DNA of 64,000 nt, taken from contig OZ245892.1 of the NCBI GenBank assembly GCA_965229605.1, positions 1,984,001 through 2,048,000 on the forward strand, in the 5' to 3' direction. A program made the translations under genes and the position numbers. Below, piece after piece: positions 35,894-43,701 of this stretch (positions are counted from its first letter, which is position 1; each line of letters begins with the position of its first letter). The DNA is from G965229605 sp965229605 (GTDB lineage: Bacteria; Pseudomonadota; Alphaproteobacteria; CBDDJK01). A model generated the notes under the pieces. It saw nothing but the letters and a program-made list of their open reading frames with translations, ran no database searches and was not told the DNA's origin.

Positions 35894-36835
35894 ATGAATC
35901 AGTCATTTTCATCAAGTGCCAAGGTGGGTGGCGCACAGCTTATTGACGGAAAGGTCGCTGCTGCTGCCTTGCGTGCGCAGGTGGGCGAGCAGGTTGCCCT
36001 TTTAAAAGAGGCAACAGGGATCACGCCCGGGCTGGCGGTTGTGCTGGTTGGCAAGGACCCGGCAAGCGCGGTCTATGTCCGCAATAAAGGCAAGGCGACC
36101 ATTGCGGCGGGGATGAACAGTATCGAACATCGGCTGGAGGCTTCAACCTCGCAGGCTGATTTGCTTGCGCTGGTCGATCAGTTGAATAAAGACCCGGCTG
36201 TTCACGGCATATTGGTGCAGTTGCCGCTGCCACCGCAGATTGATGCCGATGCCGTTCTTGATGCCATTCACCCGGACAAGGATGTCGACGGCTTTCATGT
36301 GATCAATGTTGGACGGCTGGCGACAAATCACCCTGCGGCACTGATCCCTTGCACGCCTTATGGCTGCTTGATGTTGTTGCGCCAAACTTTTGGTAATAAG
36401 GGCCTGAGTGGTCAACATGCTGTCATTGTCGGGCGATCAAATATTGTTGGCAAACCGATGGCGCAACTGCTGCTGGCTGATCACTGCACCGTCAGTCTCA
36501 CCCATTCACGGACCAAAGACCTGGCTGATCATTGCAAGCGGGCTGATATTGTCGTGGCGGCGGTTGGTCGCCCGCATTTTATCCCCGGAGACTGGATTAA
36601 ACCCGGCGCGGTTGTCATTGATGTCGGGATCAACCGTATTGACCGGCTTGATGAAAACGGCAAACCAGATGGCACACGCCTGGTTGGTGATGTTGATTTT
36701 GACTCTGCACAAAAAGTCGCCAGCGCAATCACACCGGTTCCTGGCGGCGTGGGGCCGATGACCATTGCCTGTTTATTGCGTAATTGCCTGATTGCAGCGT
36801 CTCGCCGCCATGATTTTTCAGTTTCCATTTCCTGA
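35894..36835 (+). CDS. folD: Bifunctional methylenetetrahydrofolate dehydrogenase/cyclohydrolase
   Basis: A 313-residue FolD, interconverting methylene-, methenyl- and 10-formyl-tetrahydrofolate. It shows VGKDPASAVYVRNKGKA with the catalytic Lys, GILVQLPLP, DKDVDGFH, the NADP-binding VIVGRSNIVGKPMAQLL and TPVPGGVGPMTIA. In a methylotroph FolD can carry C1 units between formate/formaldehyde oxidation and biosynthesis, which is suggestive because xoxF lies 2 kb away, but the gene is also housekeeping. AGAGAGGA precedes the ATG. Confidence 0.97.
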   Translation: MNQSFSSSAKVGGAQLIDGKVAAAALRAQVGEQVALLKEATGITPGLAVVLVGKDPASAVYVRNKGKATIAAGMNSIEHRLEASTSQADLLALVDQLNKDPAVHGILVQLPLPPQIDADAVLDAIHPDKDVDGFHVINVGRLATNHPAALIPCTPYGCLMLLRQTFGNKGLSGQHAVIVGRSNIVGKPMAQLLLADHCTVSLTHSRTKDLADHCKRADIVVAAVGRPHFIPGDWIKPGAVVIDVGINRIDRLDENGKPDGTRLVGDVDFDSAQKVASAITPVPGGVGPMTIACLLRNCLIAASRRHDFSVSIS

Positions 36836-36872
36836 TCGGCCTCTGCGTCTTTTCGTCTAACTTGCGTGAAAA

Positions 36873-37295
36873 ATGTCTGTATCAATGATGTCTGGCGATA
36901 AACTCTATAGCGCGGTGACGCATGATATCCGCATTGAAGTGCGGCCGATTTTCTTGCCAGAGCAATCTGATGCAGCGATTGGACGCTATATTTTTGCCTA
37001 TCATGTGCGGATTGCCAATGAACGCGCACGGCCCGTGCAATTATTATCGCGCTATTGGCATATTACCGATGGACTAGGCCGGGTAGAAGAAGTCGAAGGC
37101 CCCGGCGTTGTCGGTGAACAACCGGTTATCCCGCCGGGGGAAAGCTATCTCTATGCCAGTGGCTGTCCACTGCAAACCCCGTCCGGCATTATGCTGGGTC
37201 ACTATATATTTGAAGACGAAAATGGCGACAGTCTAAAGGCCAATATCCCGCCGTTTTCTCTGGATTGCCCGTGGGACAAGAAAAGCGTTAATTAA
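36873..37295 (+). CDS. apaG: ApaG family protein
   Basis: A 140-residue ApaG (DUF525), a small fibronectin-III-like fold of uncertain function linked in enterobacteria to Co2+/Mg2+ handling. The family pattern is clear: YIFAYHVRIANERARPVQLLSRYWHITDG, the GPGVVGEQPVIPPGESYLYASG stretch and MLGHYIFE. Alternative ATGs lie at 36885/36888. It overlaps the convergent xth gene by four bases at the 3' end. Confidence 0.95.
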   Translation: MSVSMMSGDKLYSAVTHDIRIEVRPIFLPEQSDAAIGRYIFAYHVRIANERARPVQLLSRYWHITDGLGRVEEVEGPGVVGEQPVIPPGESYLYASGCPLQTPSGIMLGHYIFEDENGDSLKANIPPFSLDCPWDKKSVN

Positions 37296-38092
37296 GCCCG
37301 CTTTTCCCAGGCAAGCTCGCACCAGACCGGGGTGTGATCCGATGGTCTCTCTCGCCCGCGCGGACGCTGGTCAATCCCGGCTGTGCGCAGACAATCCGCC
37401 ATCTGCGGAGACAAGAGAAAATGATCAATGCGCAAGCCATGATCCTTTTGAAAGCGGCCTTGCACATAATCCCAATAGCTGTAGCCAACCTGCGGCAAAG
37501 GATAGATTGTGCGCCAGGCATCCCACAGTCCAAGGTTCAGCAAGCGGCGGTATCTCTGCCGGACACCCGGCAAGCATAGTGCATCTTCACGCATGGAAAG
37601 CGGATCATAACAATCTGCATCATCGGGGCAGATATTGAAATCTCCGCCCAGGACAAAAGGCACTTCGTGCGGGAGCAGAGTCTTTTCAACATAGTCAATC
37701 AGCCGGTCCAGCCAGCTTAATTTATACGGATATTTCGGTCCATCAGTTGGATTGCCATTCGGGACATAGAGGCTATGGACTCGTATCCCGCAAATTGTCG
37801 CCGCAATAAAGCGGGCTTGCTCGTCTTCCGCTGTCCGGGAAGAAGGGTCCGGCAAACCGGCTTGCACCTCGGTCATCGGATGGCGCGACAAAATCGCCAC
37901 ACCGTTATAGGCTTTTTGGCCATGGACGGTACTTTGATAGCCTGCTGCTGCCAGCTCATTGGCTGGAAAATTCTCATCCTGACATTTGATTTCCTGCAAC
38001 AGGACAATATCAGGCGCAGCCTCTGCCAGCCACTCTAAAAGACCGGGCAGCCGAACCTTAACCGAATTCACATTAAAAGTTGCCAACCGCAT
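37292..38092 (-). CDS. xth: Exodeoxyribonuclease III
   Basis: A 266-residue AP endonuclease/3'-5' exonuclease of the ExoIII family. It shows FNVNSVKVRLP, the metal ligand in LLQEIKCQDENFP, YVPNGNPTD, the GGDFNICPDDADCYDP motif, YSYWDY and SDHTPVWCEL with the catalytic His. It repairs abasic sites. The ATG at 38092 opens directly into the conserved first strand. Confidence 0.97.
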   Translation of the reverse strand: MRLATFNVNSVKVRLPGLLEWLAEAAPDIVLLQEIKCQDENFPANELAAAGYQSTVHGQKAYNGVAILSRHPMTEVQAGLPDPSSRTAEDEQARFIAATICGIRVHSLYVPNGNPTDGPKYPYKLSWLDRLIDYVEKTLLPHEVPFVLGGDFNICPDDADCYDPLSMREDALCLPGVRQRYRRLLNLGLWDAWRTIYPLPQVGYSYWDYVQGRFQKDHGLRIDHFLLSPQMADCLRTAGIDQRPRGRERPSDHTPVWCELAWEKRA

Positions 38093-38106
38093 ATTCTGCC
38101 CCTCGC

Positions 38107-38174
38107 CTCAATGCTTACCAAACCTCAATGCTTACCAAATCCCAATGCATACCAAACCCCAGTGATCACCAAAC
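38107..38174. repeat. Four tandem 17-bp repeats between xth and the autotransporter gene
   Basis: Units at 38107, 38124, 38141 and 38158 read CTCAATGCTTACCAAAC, CTCAATGCTTACCAAAT, CCCAATGCATACCAAAC and CCCAGTGATCACCAAAC. The first two are nearly identical and the others diverge progressively. No spacers separate them. Slippage or a regulator-binding array are both possible. The following 38175-38313 is AT-rich leader for the autotransporter gene. Confidence 0.8.
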
Positions 38175-38313
38175 AGGACCTCATCACTAAACTATTCTGC
38201 CAAATACCTTACTGTTACAGCGTTCCTTGAAAGAAAGAAAGAGTCCTTTATTGACTCCCTGAATTTCGGGTTGTAACAATCCTTTTTTATTTAAACTAAA
38301 GGGGGAGTTTAAA

Positions 38314-41073
38314 TTGGTTTTCATTGATGTTTCAAAAATTGATCTATCTTTTGTATATATAAAATCCCTCCCGTTTTTCTTGTCTGTTATGATTGCTTTT
38401 GGCGGGTTTGGTGGGGCGGTGCGGGCTGACTGCACCTACGAAGAATCGTCAATTATCTGCGATCAAGCTGTGTTGAGCGCAGGTTTAAAAGCAGAGGACG
38501 AGGTGCTGTCTATCCGGCTGGATCAAGGCAGTTATATTTCAACCTTTAATCAAAGATCCTATGGGGTCCAGGCAGCCAACAGCCAGATCAATATGGTGCT
38601 GGACAATGCCAGCATACTCAATACCATTGGTTCCTATGCAGATGGCGTGAATATTGAAGGTCGCCATCGTGCGGGTGGGCAAAACAGCCTTGACCTTTAT
38701 AGCGGAAGCAGCCTTTCAACATTCGGCAGGCAGGCCAACGGTATTTCGATTGAAGACGCGCAGGCTCGTATTTTTCTGGATGAAAGCACCCTTCAAACTA
38801 GCGGAGACGGGGCTTCTGGCATTTCTGCAGCCAATAGTGATGTTTCGCTAACGCTTGATCAAGGCAGCAGAATCGAAACCTCTGGCGAAAATTCATCGGG
38901 GCTTTCTGCCATGAACAGTGCGATTGAAGCCATAATCACCGGCGCAAGTCATATTCATGCGCGGGGGCAAAATGCACACGGAATTGAAGGGGCGCACCAG
39001 ATAAGGATTGACGCCGGATCAAGCGTGATCAGCGACAATGACACGGCCTTGGCCGGACTTGATAATCCGGTCACAATCAATGAAACCGATGCGGCTGGTT
39101 TGGCTGCGTCCTATACGATTGACCCCAACGACAGTTTCTGGATTGGAGGCACCCTGTCAGGCGGCAATGGAATTGCGCTTGATGCCGGGGCGGGTGATGA
39201 TCAGGTCACGATTGATGGCACAACCGCCAATATTTCTGGTCTGGTGACTGGCGGGGCCGGAGAAGACCAGCTTATCCTTGAAGGAAATGGGACTATATCG
39301 GATCAATATAGCGAATTTGAGCAGGTTGAACTGGCCAATGGGGCCAAATGGACTCTGGAATCTGGCCAGACGATTGATTACGCCCGCACCCTTTTGCTGG
39401 ATAGCCAGCTTCAAATTCATGGCGACTGGGAGGGTGATATTATTCTGGGTCATGCAGGTGCGAGCCTGTCGGGAACCGGACAATTACACGGGACTTTGAT
39501 CAATCGCGCGGGCATTTTTGCATTCAGGCCAAATGAAAATCCAGATGAAAGTATGGGCGTGACCTTTGCTGGCGGCTTTCAGCAGCAAGAAGGCGCAGTA
39601 CTTATCATTCAAACCGGGGCCAGTCCATCCGATCTTTTGACCTTTTCAGGGACTGCCGAACTGGGCGGAATCTTGCGCGTTGAATCTGCGGACTCCCTGA
39701 CGATTGGCAGTACATATCCGCTTATTGTTGCAAAAGACGGGATTTCCGGGGCCTTTGACGTGATTGAAAAGCCCGGGCGATTTCTTGAGTTCATCCCGTC
39801 AATTTCAGATGAAGGAACCCTTTATCAGGTCTTGTTGAGCCGCCAGTCCCTCGCCGAAAATTTGAGTAATCTTTCAACCCGGACAGTCTATATGGCCAGC
39901 CAGCTGGATCAGATTTTAACCCAAAGCCCGGATTCTCTGGAGGACGTTAACCAGGCCCTCGACAATATGAGCGACACAGACATCAATGACTATCTTGAAA
40001 CCCAATCGGGGATTATTGCTCTGGAAGCGACGGCAGCTGCGCCAGCGATGATGGCGGCCACCAATGATATTGTCACGGGTCGGCTGGCCCGCACCGCTTC
40101 CTTGACACAGGTGGCTTCAGATGGGCAAAATTCATCCCCCGAAAGCGGGTTTGCAACCGGTGATACTTTTATATCCTTTATGCGGCTGTCCTGGTGGATT
40201 GAAGGAACCTATGGATTGGGATCGCAGGACAGCAGCCCCGACACGCGGGGCTATGAATATAATCTGTATGGCACAGTCAGCGGCGTTGAGACACCAGATT
40301 TAATCCCAAATACACTATCCGGGCTGTTCGTTTCCTGGTCTTCTTCTGAAAATACAGTTGATCCGGGTGAAACCGGCGCGCGTGATAGCGGGCAGACTCA
40401 CCTCTATCAACTCGGTGCCTATAGCCGCTATTTCGGACATCCCGCCCTTGAAGTCTCCGGGACATTTTCTATGGCCTATATGGATATTGAAACCACGCGC
40501 TCAACCATCACCGGCACGGCCCTTGGGCAAACCCGTGGCCTGTCGGCATTGATGACCGGAGAGCTTTCATCTCCGGCGCAATGGGCTTTAGGCCACTGGC
40601 AGCTAGGCCCCTTTATCGGGTTTGAAGCCGACTATACGCGGGTTGATCCTTATACAGAAACCGGGGCAGGCAGTTCCAACCTTGCTATTGAGCAAGAAGC
40701 CTTGAATGGCTTTAAATCCTTGATCGGACTCATGCTGAGTGAACGCCAAAATCGTGATTCAGGAGGAACCTATGCAGCCCGATTTGACCTGAAAATCGCG
40801 CTGGTACAGAATATTCTGTCTGACTCGTCACAAGCGCAGGTGAATTTTGCGGCCGCCCCCGATGTGATCTATACAACCCAGGGCGCAGAGCCTGACCAAC
40901 AGGCCCTGAAAGTCGGGTTTGATCTTGGCTTTGACCTCATGGAAACTACGGGTTCCGGTCAAATGTCGATTGATCCGGAAACAGAGCCGCAAGCCTATAT
41001 TGGCTATGATGGACAATTCTCCCAAAACGCAGAAGACCACCGCTTTACCGGCGGCATCAAACTCACCTGGTAG
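38314..41073 (+). CDS. Autotransporter (type Va) with beta-helical passenger
   Basis: A 919-residue surface protein. Residues ~1-38 form an extended signal peptide (LPFFLSVMIAFGGFGGAVRA). The passenger (~40-560) has repeated beta-helix turns such as GVQAANSQINMVLDNASILNT and GISAANSDVSLTLDQGSRIETSG. The C-terminal ~290 residues are the autotransporter beta-barrel, ending in the terminal Trp of GGIKLTW. The TTG at 38314 is accepted as start because GGGGGAG (38301-38307) sits six bases upstream; the next ATG (38389) would remove most of the signal peptide. It may act in adhesion or as a surface structure. It has no obvious protease motif. Confidence 0.88.
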   Translation: MVFIDVSKIDLSFVYIKSLPFFLSVMIAFGGFGGAVRADCTYEESSIICDQAVLSAGLKAEDEVLSIRLDQGSYISTFNQRSYGVQAANSQINMVLDNASILNTIGSYADGVNIEGRHRAGGQNSLDLYSGSSLSTFGRQANGISIEDAQARIFLDESTLQTSGDGASGISAANSDVSLTLDQGSRIETSGENSSGLSAMNSAIEAIITGASHIHARGQNAHGIEGAHQIRIDAGSSVISDNDTALAGLDNPVTINETDAAGLAASYTIDPNDSFWIGGTLSGGNGIALDAGAGDDQVTIDGTTANISGLVTGGAGEDQLILEGNGTISDQYSEFEQVELANGAKWTLESGQTIDYARTLLLDSQLQIHGDWEGDIILGHAGASLSGTGQLHGTLINRAGIFAFRPNENPDESMGVTFAGGFQQQEGAVLIIQTGASPSDLLTFSGTAELGGILRVESADSLTIGSTYPLIVAKDGISGAFDVIEKPGRFLEFIPSISDEGTLYQVLLSRQSLAENLSNLSTRTVYMASQLDQILTQSPDSLEDVNQALDNMSDTDINDYLETQSGIIALEATAAAPAMMAATNDIVTGRLARTASLTQVASDGQNSSPESGFATGDTFISFMRLSWWIEGTYGLGSQDSSPDTRGYEYNLYGTVSGVETPDLIPNTLSGLFVSWSSSENTVDPGETGARDSGQTHLYQLGAYSRYFGHPALEVSGTFSMAYMDIETTRSTITGTALGQTRGLSALMTGELSSPAQWALGHWQLGPFIGFEADYTRVDPYTETGAGSSNLAIEQEALNGFKSLIGLMLSERQNRDSGGTYAARFDLKIALVQNILSDSSQAQVNFAAAPDVIYTTQGAEPDQQALKVGFDLGFDLMETTGSGQMSIDPETEPQAYIGYDGQFSQNAEDHRFTGGIKLTW

Positions 41074-41098
41074 CTTTTAAATCATATGGGGAAAGCGA

Positions 41099-41785
41099 TC
41101 AGGCAGGATCACTTTGCTTTTTTGCCACGATCACCATGGCCGGGCGTAAAAGGCGGTCGTGTAGCCAATAGCCTTCCTGCATCACCTGAGCAATATGACC
41201 AGGCGGGACATCCGTGGTTTCAATCTCGCCAATCGCCTGATGGGCTTGGTGGCTAAATTTTTCACCAATGCCTGCCGTCTTGCGGATTTGATTGCGGCTA
41301 AAGGCCTCGGCGAACATTTTTTCAGTCATCTCGACCCCGGTCATCAAATTATCAAGCACCGGGGAGGTCTCGCGGGCTTCCGGGTTGATCGATTCCAGCG
41401 CACGGCGCAGATTATCAGCAACTGGTAGCAGTTCCTTGGCAAGATTCTGTGCGCCATAACGCCGCGTGTCTTCATTCTCCTTGGTCGCCCGGCGGCGGAC
41501 ATTTTCAGCCTCGGCAGCAACACGCAACAACCGGTCACGGGCTGCGGCCAGTTCTTCTTCAAGTTTTTGAATGGCCTCGTCCTTTGGGTCCATTTCAGGC
41601 GCAGCCATAGCTTCTTCGGGATCAGGGCTTTCCTGAACCTCATCATCAAGGGCGTTATCAATAGGGGCTTGATCTACACCCGTCTGCGCCTCTTGATCCT
41701 CGGTCGCTGCATCCTCGCCAACTGAGTCACTTGCTGATTCTGCTGTTGCTTGTTCGTTTGTCTGGCCTGTTGTCTGACTGGTCAC
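41099..41785 (-). CDS. grpE: Nucleotide exchange factor GrpE
   Basis: A 228-residue GrpE, the ADP-release factor of DnaK. An acidic, low-complexity N-terminal part (~1-70) precedes the coiled-coil (LEEELAAARDRLLRVAAEAENVRRRATKE) and the beta domain with LLPVADNLRRAL, GVEMTEKMF and DVPPGHIAQVMQEGYWLHDRLLRPAMVIV. It lies just downstream of hrcA on the same strand, as in many alphaproteobacteria. Confidence 0.97.
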   Translation of the reverse strand: MTSQTTGQTNEQATAESASDSVGEDAATEDQEAQTGVDQAPIDNALDDEVQESPDPEEAMAAPEMDPKDEAIQKLEEELAAARDRLLRVAAEAENVRRRATKENEDTRRYGAQNLAKELLPVADNLRRALESINPEARETSPVLDNLMTGVEMTEKMFAEAFSRNQIRKTAGIGEKFSHQAHQAIGEIETTDVPPGHIAQVMQEGYWLHDRLLRPAMVIVAKKQSDPA

Positions 41786-41849
41786 GCTTTATCCCCTTTA
41801 TATATCTAATCCTGTAAAACAGAGTCTGCTTTATTCTGTATTTTTGCTT

Positions 41850-42911
41850 CTATTTACCGCTGCTCATTATCCGCGACAGCATCTCTGCGGTATAATCAAC
41901 CATTGGAATAATGCGTCCATAATTCATCCGCAAGGGCCCGACAACGCCAATCGCCCCCACAGTATGCTGGTTTTGCGTGCTATAGGGCGCAACAATCAAG
42001 GCACAATCATTCAGTCCATATAGTTTTGTTTCTGCACCAATAAAAATCTTGACCCCTTGTCCTGTTTCGGCTGCATCCAGTAATTTAAGCAAATTTTCTT
42101 TGGTTTCAAGAGCCGTGAACAGGTCGCGTATCTGTTCAATTTCCTCAAAGGCCTTGACCTGGCTGAGTAAATTTGAATGCCCGCGTACCACCAGAACGGC
42201 CTGCTCATCATTGACCTCGCTCCAGGAGGCCAGACCAAGCTTGACCAGACCTTCAGACATACGGTTGATTTCGCTGCGTCTTGTGTCGATTTCCTTCTGG
42301 ATGAGGGAACGTGCTTCGGGGAAATCGCGCCCGGACAAGCGGTTGGAGAGATAATTTCCAGCTTCCACCAGACTATGCGCTGGCAAGCCGGGTGGCAGGT
42401 CGATCAAGCGGTTTTCAACCAGCCCGGTTTCGCTGACCATGACGACAAGGGCTTTTTCGGGATTGAGGCGGACAAATTCGATATGCCGCAGCCGGTCGGT
42501 TTGTTTTGGAGCCAGGACCAGACCGGCGCAACGGCTGATTCCGGACATGATGGTTGAGGCACTTTCAAGAAGTTCTGGCAGATTTTGGCCACTGGCAGCG
42601 CATTGGGCTTCGATTGCTTTTTGGTCTTCGGATTCCAGCCGACCATATTCCAGCATTCCGTCAACAAAGAACTTTAGCCCGACGGCGGTTGGCAAGCGAC
42701 CGGCCGAGGTATGCGGCGCATAAAGCAGCCCGGCATCTTCAAGGTCCGACATGACATTGCGAACACTGGCCGGGGACAGGTCAAGGCCGGATTCGCGGGC
42801 CAGGGTGTGAGAGAGCGTTCGCGATCCGGTTGCTTCGCCGGTTTGCAAATAGGCCTCGACAATATGTTTGAGGACTTCGCGAGAACGTGCATTAAGAGTG
42901 GACAGCATCAT
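41850..42911 (-). CDS. hrcA: Heat-inducible transcription repressor HrcA
   Basis: A 353-residue HrcA that represses groESL/dnaK operons by binding CIRCE elements. The N-terminal winged helix (LNARSREVLKHIVEAYLQTGEATGSRTL, SPASVRNVMSDLEDAGLL, HTSAGRLPTAVGLKFFVD) is diagnostic, followed by the GAF-like dimerisation domain and GVVGPLRMNYGRIIPMVDY. A TTG at 42947 extends the frame, but the ATG at 42911 gives the usual start. No CIRCE element was seen in the window. It is followed by grpE. Confidence 0.97.
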   Translation of the reverse strand: MMLSTLNARSREVLKHIVEAYLQTGEATGSRTLSHTLARESGLDLSPASVRNVMSDLEDAGLLYAPHTSAGRLPTAVGLKFFVDGMLEYGRLESEDQKAIEAQCAASGQNLPELLESASTIMSGISRCAGLVLAPKQTDRLRHIEFVRLNPEKALVVMVSETGLVENRLIDLPPGLPAHSLVEAGNYLSNRLSGRDFPEARSLIQKEIDTRRSEINRMSEGLVKLGLASWSEVNDEQAVLVVRGHSNLLSQVKAFEEIEQIRDLFTALETKENLLKLLDAAETGQGVKIFIGAETKLYGLNDCALIVAPYSTQNQHTVGAIGVVGPLRMNYGRIIPMVDYTAEMLSRIMSSGK

Positions 42912-42936
42912 GGTTTTTATTTTGGTCTGCGCAGGC

Positions 42937-43701
42937 TCAACAGTCAATCACCATCCCGTCATAGGCGGGTTCTACCTGCGCCGGGAGGCTTTGACGCAAG
43001 GTATCATAATCCATATCGATATGGAGGTTGGTCAGAATGGCTTTTTTGGGTTGAATTTGTTTGATCCAGCCCAGAGTGCGGGCGAGGTGGGTATGGGTCG
43101 GGTGCGGACGATAGCGCAAGGCATCGACAATTATTGTATCAATCCCGTGCAAGGCTGCCAGTTTTTCCCCGGATATTTCAGAGACATCAGGGATATAGGC
43201 CAGATTTTCGATATGGAAGCCAAAGGCCTCGATTGGGCCGTGCTGGACGGGGAAAGGGGTGATTTTCAGGGTGCCGTCTGGTCCGGGCAGAGAGAATGGC
43301 CCGAGAATTTCAAAAGGGGTGACAAGGGCTGGATAGCCGTGATGGCTTTCAAAGCAATAGTCGAATCGCTGCTTTAACCGCTGGAGTGTATAGGCTGATG
43401 CGAAAAGCGGGATGGTTGCGCGTTGTTCGATATAGAATCCGCGCAGGTCGTCAATTCCGTGGCATTGGTCGGCGTGATCGTGGGTATAGAGGACGGCATC
43501 AAGGCGGTTGATCTGGTTATCCAGAGCCTGCTGGCGGAAGTCTGGCGAGGTATCGATGATCATTCGCAGTCCAGCGGCTTCGATATAGAGCGAACAACGG
43601 GTGCGGCGGTTACGCGGTTGCGCCGGGTCGGCTGCTCCCCAGGTGCCAGTAATGCGCGGCACGCCACCAGAGGAGCCGGAGCCAAGAATGATGGCTTTCA
43701 T
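42937..43701 (-). CDS. MBL-fold metallo-hydrolase (PhnP-like)
   Basis: A 254-residue metallo-beta-lactamase-fold protein with ILGSGSSGGVPR at the start, the metal motif THDHADQCHG, and later histidines (QHGPIEAFGFHI, NLHIDMDYD). This pattern is typical of the PhnP/cyclic-phosphodiesterase-like group found near hrcA or tatD in alphaproteobacteria. The substrate is uncertain. The start overlaps the stop of the upstream TPR gene (ATGA). Confidence 0.9.
   Translation of the reverse strand: MKAIILGSGSSGGVPRITGTWGAADPAQPRNRRTRCSLYIEAAGLRMIIDTSPDFRQQALDNQINRLDAVLYTHDHADQCHGIDDLRGFYIEQRATIPLFASAYTLQRLKQRFDYCFESHHGYPALVTPFEILGPFSLPGPDGTLKITPFPVQHGPIEAFGFHIENLAYIPDVSEISGEKLAALHGIDTIIVDALRYRPHPTHTHLARTLGWIKQIQPKKAILTNLHIDMDYDTLRQSLPAQVEPAYDGMVIDC

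Noticed and set aside
38107..38174. CRISPR array
   Set aside because: The four repeats are contiguous without spacers and no cas gene is near.
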